A DNA stretch of 28,908 bases. Origin: Obelidium mucronatum. Lineage: Eukaryota; Chytridiomycota; Chytridiomycetes; Chytridiales; Chytriomycetaceae. A program made the translations under genes and the position numbers. Below are positions 17,964 through 23,641 of this stretch, in pieces. Positions within the stretch are counted from its first letter, which is position 1. Every line of letters begins with the position of its first letter. The notes below the pieces were generated by a model. That model did not search any database. It saw only the letters and a program-made list of their open reading frames with translations, and had not been told where the DNA came from. The stretch covers positions 1 through 28,908 of the forward strand of contig JAIVFH010000317.1 of NCBI GenBank assembly GCA_025765595.1, in the 5' to 3' direction.

Positions 17964-19154
17964 ATGTCAAAGCGCACCTCACAGAAGAAAGGTACTACAG
18001 CCACCACAGCAGCCCCCCCAGTACTTATTCAGCCCTCGCCGCGTACTCAACAACTGTCGAACGGTCCAATCGAAGTCATTGCGACTTCCGAAGGTGTGGC
18101 AGGCCCTGGCAGAACAGCAAAACGACAAGGAAGACCACCAAAGAATCGAGCCAATGCCCCGCCTGCCGCCCCATTGCATTAGGATAGCAATCAAATTGCC
18201 GCATTGTTTCACTTGAAACATGAAACACACGCAAACTACTTTGTGGAAGCCAAACCGAGGACCACGTTCACAGCGGCTGGGTAAAGGTGCAGGACAGTTT
18301 CAACACAATCTATGATACCGTTGCAACAATAGACCAACTGAGAAACGGTTATCAGCGGTATTTGCGAGAATACAGGAAGTTTGTTTCAGTCAATCTCAAT
18401 GAGACTGGAAATAGCAAGGCGCCGCTGAAGCAAGAGTGGTTCGATGAGCTGCACGGTCTTTTGAGCTCAAAGTTGGGATTGGCGGCGACGTCCTTTGGCA
18501 GCAGCGAAGATTCTGACAATGAAGATCTGGCCGAACGTATGCAAACAGCAAATCGGCTGCTTCTCAAAAACATCAGTGATGAAGACTCAGAAAGAAGCGA
18601 AGATAATCAGGAGGCGGTTGGAGTGGATGAAGATAACGGTTCTGATCCAGTCAAATTGGTTCAAACTGCAAATGACACCCCTCCTGTTGCATTAGCACCG
18701 AAAAAATGCGTGGGAAAGCGTTAAAAAAACATGCAAGCGAAATGAATCTGGAATCCTTTGGATAAAAGAATCGGAAACGCAACAGAACATCAGCACCATC
18801 AAGTACTGCTTCTATTGATGGTGATTCAGACCTTGTTGAGCCGTTTGAGCCAAAGAAGAAGGTAATCTTCAATGTTTGATTTGTGGTGAACTCTAACGAT
18901 ATATTCAAAGAGCTGATTTGCCTTCGGCAGTTGCCGCTGTTCGATCTGGAATTAGTGATGGAATGAATGGAATGGCAGCGTCTTTCGGGAAAATAGCGGA
19001 TGCTCTCAAAAGTGGGAGCGGTTCTCAGGACAATGCCAGTGTCTTGAGAGCAGTTGAGGTACTTGCTGGCAAAATTCGTGAACAACGAAAGGAGCAGAGT
19101 CAAGTCAGTAAAAGCCTTCTTGATGTGCTCAGTCAAATTGCCACAAAGCTTTAA
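17964..19154 (+). pseudogene. Myb/SANT-like protein of Harbinger element, decayed
   Basis: It starts at ATG 17964 (MSKRTSQKKGTTATT) with a basic, proline-rich leader containing an AT-hook-like KRQGRPPKN. After an in-frame TAG at 18180 the same frame continues with LFHLKHETHANYFVEAKP. It then shifts at about 18280 into WVKVQDSFNTIYD and QLRNGYQRYLREYRKF, the pattern of the Myb/SANT-like domain that partners Harbinger transposases and binds element ends. An acidic S/D/E-rich middle ends at a TAA at 18722. A C-terminal piece (18912-19154; VAAVRSGISDGMNGMAASF, VSKSLLDVLSQIATKL) is helical. A GTAATC...CTCTAACGATATTCAAAG intron candidate lies at 18862-18910 before it. Whether other breaks are introns or mutations is unclear; the TAG and frame shift suggest decay. 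Confidence 0.65.
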
Positions 19155-19409
19155 TATGTCCTTGAAATCATCAATAAAGCCTTCATTCTGATTTAATCAT
19201 CAACATCTCTTCCAAATAACATATCCTTGATTAAATCACGTTTTCGAATAGCAGACCATTCTCGGCTTCCTCCGTTGCACCAATGGTTCCAGCGCGCTCT
19301 GCATCATTTGCTGCGTTTTCTGCGGCTTGCCAAGACGCTACAAATACATCCAACACAGCATCATCCTGGAGTAAAATTAAGAGATTATGCAAGATCAAAC
19401 CAGCTTCGA

Positions 19410-20432
19410 TTAATTGAGCTTGCTGTTGCGTTGCATCTCTTCGATCTTCATCATTAATCTCGTCCAGAGGTGGGTTGTATGGTTTCTGATCCAAGGGTCG
19501 TTGGAATCTACAAAATCTCCCCTTACCAAGCCAATTCCTATTTCAACAATAATTCGTGTTCTTGAATGAATCTTGTTGTACCGTCTTTTGTCACGAGGCA
19601 TGAGATGTGCAACTTCATAGGGAATCATAACATGCTTGAACAACGCATAACCAGAGTCAGCAACAATGTGTCCATTTGTCGGAAGCTTCTCGTGAATCGT
19701 TTTTCCAAACTTTGACATGTTGTACATCATTTTGTCATTGTTACTGCCGGGTCGAATGTTGTACGAGCGAATGAGGCTTGTATGATCCATAACTATTTGA
19801 ACGTTGAAGGCTGGAAAGAAGTGACGGCAATACCATCCTTCAAAATCGAAAGGACGCTCAATCGGGAATAGAGAACCATCAATTGCCAGGTAAGTGTTTG
19901 GGAAACCTGCAATATCCTCAAACCCATCCCGCAAGGTATCCCACTCAGCAGCAGTGGTTGGCAATCAAACAAAGAGCTTTCGGAGCCTTCTATTAATGAC
20001 TTGGATAACTTGCCACAGGCTGCGCGATGCGGTGGACTTGCTCATTCCAATGAGAGTAGCAGATTCATCGAGTGTCCCAGGATGAGCCAGATAGTGCAAA
20101 GTCAATGCTACACGATCATCAATATCAAAGTAGCTATTCCAATGGAGAGGGGGATGTACTGCATCCCACTCTTTCTCAATCAACTTGACGATTTTCCGGG
20201 AAGACCTGCGATTTACACGAAACTTTCGCTTGTACCAGCCTTCTTCATATCTTGGATTGTTCTTGACAATGTGCCATTGGCTTGCTCTTGTTGAAATCGC
20301 TTGCTGGCGGCTACTTCTGAAAGATCGGCCATCATGTGTTGCAGCAATGACAACAATGAAGCCTGCCATTGCTGCAATCACTGTCACAACAATGGCTGTT
20401 GATGCCAGAATGATTGCTGTCGGTGGAGGCAT
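19410..20432 (-). pseudogene. Harbinger-type DDE transposase, one in-frame stop
   Basis: On the minus strand from ATG 20432 the protein has a hydrophobic N-terminal stretch (AIVVTVIAAMAGFIVVIAA) and a linker with RYEEGWYKRKFRVNRRSS. A helix-turn-helix follows (RVALTLHYLAHPGTLDESA, GMSKSTASRSLWQVI), as in the N-terminus of Harbinger transposases. A TGA at 19965-19967 follows KLFV. In the same frame the catalytic domain continues from LPTTAAEWDTL: AIDGSLFPI (first Asp), PGSNNDKMM (second Asp), ADSGYALFK, and RIIVEIGIG (Glu). The fold cuts and rejoins the transposon ends. The single stop sits where this family normally has a basic residue before LP, so a C-to-T change at a CGA codon is likely. 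Apart from that stop the frame is intact over about 340 codons. Confidence 0.85.
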
Positions 20433-20573
20433 GGGTGGTGGTTTTTGTTGGTCTTTTTCTGAAAAAGAGGTGACAAAAGAGGTGCCGAACCTCTTTTGAA
20501 AAATGACGAAAATGATTTATCTCTTTTTTTCTCCCAACCAATCAAATGTTTTCTTCGAAAAAATGACATGGGA

Positions 20574-20596
20574 GAAAAAATACTTGAAACAGCCTC
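20574..20596 (-). repeat. Right terminal inverted repeat of Harbinger-like element
   Basis: Perfect reverse complement of 17879-17901, ending ACTTGAAACAGCCTC and followed by the target duplication TAA at 20597-20599. Confidence 0.93.
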
Positions 20597-20599
20597 TAA

Positions 20600-20836
20600 A
20601 ACATTATCACTCAGGAGCGACTTTGGTTTCCAAGTTAGTTTTTCTTTAATTGCCAGGAAAGTAACAGCTTGAACAGTCCATTTCTAAAAATAGAACAATT
20701 AGCAAACCCTTCTTTACCCTCAAGCCTTTTGAACAAGGTAGAAAAACCTTTTCTATAAATAGAACTACAAGGAATTTGCCTCTAACCCCTCAAACTCCCC
20801 TTAACATGACAGCAGGTTGACAAGCAACCTGCAATG
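20600..20836 (+). repeat. Dispersed repeat, pair with 5085-5247
   Basis: From about 20615 it matches 5085-5247 in the same orientation: CAAGTTAGTTTTTCT, CAGGRAAGTAACA, CTAAAAATAGAACAATTA, TTTTCTATAAATAGAACTAC, CCCCTCAAACTCCCC and CAAGCAACCTGCAAT. It is about 60 bp longer than its partner. A TATAAATA word at about 20750 could be promoter-like if this is an LTR fragment. No coding. Confidence 0.6.
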
Positions 20837-21217
20837 TTGGTGTTCCCCCAAAGGCAAGTGTGCTTGCTGGCATAATTGCTTGGCTTGTATAAATACAGGT
20901 ACTCCTTAGGAAGACTTGTGCGTGGCTCATGATGGATGCTGTGTAATTGGGGAGTGGTAAGTCCTCCATTCTGCCACGCTCCCAGAGTCAAGCTATAGCT
21001 GCTGCTGGTAGTCTGCCGCTGTTGTTGCTGGTGTTTCTGTCTCTCACTTTGTCTGCCCCCAGCTGCTCCATCCTTTTGACTATGTTTGACACCTGCAACT
21101 GGTGCATGGGGGAACCCACTTGCTTGCAACAGTTAATATAGTGGCTGGTTGGTGCTTGGCTGCTTTGATTAACAACAAAGTTTTGATGTAAGGTCCCTGT
21201 CAAGTGAGCCTGAAAAA
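20837..21217. other. No gene seen
   Basis: The sequence is unique within the window. It contains GCTGCTGCTGG and GTTGTTGCTGG microsatellite-like words near 21000-21030. Frames of 64-115 codons exist on both strands, but they overlap one another and show no recognisable protein. The Ty3-type LTR relative starts at 21218. Confidence 0.45.
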
Positions 21218-21446
21218 TGTTACTGTCAGGAATCACCTTTCTTATAGCAATCTTTGTTTCTTTGTCTGCAATGATATCATTGATATCTTGTGAGTTTTTC
21301 TCATTTGATTTTGTTATTTGTATTTCTTATCTTTGGTTGAAAACCTGCATAAATAGCAAGGTGTTTTCCCTGAGTTTTAGTTCAGTTTCAATACACTCTG
21401 TGTTAGTCTTACAGTCCTAGCCAAATTGTATCTGGATCTTCTACTG
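21218..21446 (+). repeat. Degenerate solo LTR related to the LTR at 27378-27868
   Basis: The left end TGTTACTGTCAGGAATCACC plus TCTTATAG matches the minus-strand start of the 27868 LTR (TGTTAGGAATCACC, TCTTATAG). CCTGCATAAATAGCAAG, TGAGTTTTAGTTCAGTTTC and AATACACTCTGTGTTAG match its core, including the TATA-like CATAAATA. It lacks the tRNA-like insert and most of the 3' third, fading out near 21446. No element interior lies on either side, so it is a solo LTR or an internally deleted remnant. Confidence 0.8.
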
Positions 21447-21449
21447 TCT

Positions 21450-21869
21450 TTTCTTATGTGTAATTGAGGTATTAATGCTATGTAAGCGCCACAAGGGCAA
21501 TACAGCAACGCCTGCGTGTTTAAGCTGTGGGCAACATGGCATAAAGCGTGATTACATGAAGTGAAAGGATTGTGCTTCACTGGGAGGGTGAGGGCAGACA
21601 AAAGCAACCTGTGCTGTCTCATGTAAATCATGCCATGCGCGGAAAACAAAGTGCAAAAAAGCATTCTTAGACATGATTCTCCCATCTTCAAATTGCTTGA
21701 AAGACAACTGTGACTTCTAGCCATGCAAATTTGTGGATGGTTGCGGGGCCTGGTCAGGGATGAGCAATTTATTAATGAAGACCAACAAATAAAATATTTT
21801 GTTTATTCCAATTTTTGTTGCCTATGGTTTTTAAATAAAAATCCTTTCTTTTTTTTGATTTTGAATTGT
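21450..21869 (+). other. Degenerate cysteine-rich coding remnant
   Basis: Across 21480-21760 the plus strand shows broken coding-like sequence with many cysteines: ACLSCGQHGIKRD, then (after stops) CAVSCKSCHARKTKCKKA, then DNCDF and PCKFVDGCGAWSG. The CxxC and CxxCx(n)C spacing suggests a zinc-binding protein, perhaps of a transposon. Several stops interrupt it and no start is visible. I do not recognise the family. The remainder to 21869 is AT-rich without features. Confidence 0.3.
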
Positions 21870-22040
21870 AACCCGGCAGGTTTCAGGGCAGGAAATTCGC
21901 TGATATTCGTGAAAATTCAAATAAATCGGTGTTTTACGTCAGGCTTCAGGGCAAGTTCGGGATTGGGCTCTTCCCGGAACCTGTTTTTTCGGGATTGACC
22001 TAAACCTGACCCCGAACTTGCCCCGTTCACACCTTATGAC
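21870..22040. repeat. Foldback repeat with 13-bp perfect inverted repeat
   Basis: GGGCAAGTTCGGG at 21949-21961 is mirrored perfectly by CCCGAACTTGCCC at 22011-22023. The spacer contains further CCCGGAACC and CGGGATTG words. The outer right border CCCCGTTCACACCTTA resembles bases 34-49 of the window. It is probably a small foldback or MITE-type repeat; no target duplication was established. Confidence 0.5.
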
Positions 22041-22170
22041 TTCCTCAGGTTTGGAAGCAGAATCTTCCTCCCAAATGCTGTTGATATTGTGTGGCTTTCC
22101 ATTGGAGCCACTGTCGGTGCTTTTGTGGTCATGTGTTGCATTTTTGAAATGTTTCCAGAAATGAGCCATA

Positions 22171-22429
22171 CCGTAAAGTATGTTGTCGTACGCAACATCT
22201 ATGTTCGAAAGAAAATTTTCACGGCAAAGAACAATTCAGTTCTTAACTGGCCCTAACTTCAAAGGCTGTTGTGCTGGATGGTAGAGAAGGTTATCAAGTC
22301 GATGATTCAAAGATGCTGAGGACTTCCAGAATGCTACGGTAATAATAGGTTGAAAAAACATATGAAATTTTTTTGTGTTAAGCACGACAAGGAACAGGGT
22401 TTTGTTGCGTACGACAAGGTATTTTACGG
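22171..22429. mobile_element. Small MITE with TA target duplication (Tc1/mariner-like ends)
   Basis: The left end CCGTAAAGTATGTTGTCG continues TACGCAACA, and the right end is its imperfect reverse complement (TTGTTGCGTACGACAAGG, then ATTTTACGG). Both ends are flanked by TA, the target duplication of Tc1/mariner/pogo elements. The 259-bp interior has no open frame, so it would depend on a transposase supplied elsewhere. The assignment to that superfamily rests only on the TA and the length. Confidence 0.65.
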
Positions 22430-22522
22430 TACTCTCTCTTGATGGATGTCCATTTTGGCCGAGTCAACAACTTCAATGCAAAGGGCAGCAAATATATTTA
22501 GAATTACATGTATGGTTAATTT

Positions 22523-23572
22523 TTATGAACTTCCTCTTGCATCTTTTGCTGACAGGTATGCAAACTGGTCATCAGCAATGTACCGCAATGCTGCATTGAC
22601 GTTATCCAATAGAATTTCTGATTTTGATGGGGAAGTAAGATAGTAACAATGATATGAAGAGATAAGGACAGATCGGTGAAAAAAGAAGAACGAAAAAAAA
22701 GGATACAACACCAGCTTCATAGATCCACGTCTCCATTTCGTCACCAGCCTTTTCAGATTCCAGTTCCAAAACCCTTAGCGTATCTAGCTTCACTCGGTTT
22801 ATGAAAAAAGCATTAGTTAATTGAGGTTGGGAATGTGGATAAGATCAGATGGAGGAGATGGACTGTATGTATTGATGGATGTTTGGGAGATGATGAAAGA
22901 TACACCGCCTTCGGCGGTAGGTTTCTCTATGACGAAACGAATCATCGCCTACAGCGGTAGGATCCCGCATTCGGCGAAACGAAACGTCGCCTTTGGCGAT
23001 ATACACCGCCTACGGCAATAGGATAGCACATTCGGCGAACGAAACGCATTAAAAAAAGAATACCTGATCATCAACAGACTGATCTAGACCAGGAAGACTA
23101 TCCACCAAGAAATCAATAACTTTGCAAGTTTGAACAATATCCGAAGAAACATCAGCAGCCAAAGCTAGATATCAAATGCAAACGAATGAAATAAATGAGT
23201 TAATTAATACATGAATAAAAAAATGTCTACACAAGTGATGATAAAATCATCAAACCTCGAATAGATTGAGAGTTGTTTCTTATTTGTTCCTCTGATTCGA
23301 GAACCAAGTAAAACAAAAAAATCAGAGATATTTGATAACAATGAAGCAATAAAAACAAGCAAGGACTGACCAGACCAGGCAGTGACAGGAGTCTTTTCGT
23401 TGAGGGCAACCAGTGGAGCATCGCGCTGGGTCACTCCGAGTGAAATGTACATAATCTCGGCCAGCTGCGAGTGCCTAACGCAGTCAGCACAGTGAAGGAC
23501 TGTATGTCCAAAGAGGGAGTCTGGACGCACCTTGTCGAGACAGTCCTGGATCTGCGTCACTCTGTCGGCCAT
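22523..23572 (-). CDS. MED21: Mediator complex subunit 21, six exons
   Basis: MED21 is a small helical subunit of the Mediator middle module, which relays signals from transcription factors to RNA polymerase II in the nucleus. Reading on the minus strand, exons are 23531-23572, 23371-23464, 23256-23291, 23064-23164, 22712-22787 and 22523-22617. They join in frame to 147 aa, close to the human protein (144 aa). The start MADRVTQIQDCLDK is the family hallmark, followed by LAEIMYISLGVTQRDAP, a helix with VIDFLVDSLPGLDQ, a coiled-coil heptad region (TLRVLELESEKAGDEM) and the final helix ILLDNVNAALRYIADDQ. Introns are 66, 79, 91, 276 and 94 bases, all GT-AG. Exon 3 is only 36 bases. The 276-base intron 4 holds GC hairpins. 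Splice sites are my predictions, but the frame agreement is strong. Confidence 0.92.
22905..23035 (-). repeat. GC-hairpin cluster in MED21 intron 4
   Basis: On the minus (sense) strand there are four or more units: TACCGCCGAAGGCGGTGT (perfect palindrome with GAA loop), CTACCGCTGTAGGCGATG, TCGCCAAAGGCGA and TTGCCGTAGGCGGTGT. GTTTCG(T)TTCGCCGAATG words separate some of them. The first is identical over 18 bases to units in the large array at 24687-25556. Confidence 0.8.
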
Positions 23573-23641
23573 CTTTATTAAATATGCTGATTTATTTATT
23601 TATTTTGTTATTTTTTCTACTTTATTATTTACACTTTTCTG
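23573..23641. promoter_or_regulatory. Short shared upstream region of two divergent genes
   Basis: Only 69 bases separate the start codons of MED21 (minus) and the beta-lactamase-like gene (plus). The stretch is AT-rich with TTATTTATTTATTTTG and TTTACTTTATTATTTAC-like runs and no clear TATA box for either side. Such spacing implies a bidirectional promoter or promoters overlapping the first exons. This is an inference from layout. Confidence 0.4.

Larger units (their letters stand above)
17879..20596 (+). mobile_element. PIF/Harbinger-like DNA transposon, complete
   Basis: The element is 2718 bp with perfect 23-bp terminal inverted repeats and a TAA target duplication on both sides (17876-17878 and 20597-20599). 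A three-base TWA duplication is typical of PIF/Harbinger elements. It holds the two genes usual for that group: a Myb/SANT-like DNA-binding protein on the plus strand (17964-19154) and a DDE transposase on the minus strand (19410-20432). They are arranged tail to tail. Both genes are damaged, the transposase by a single stop, so this copy is probably not autonomous, although its ends are intact and could be mobilised in trans. Confidence 0.9.

Noticed and set aside
23204..23572. Single-exon 122-codon minus-strand protein
   Set aside because: It is MED21 exons 1 and 2 read through their introns. The spliced model gives the family length and the conserved helices.
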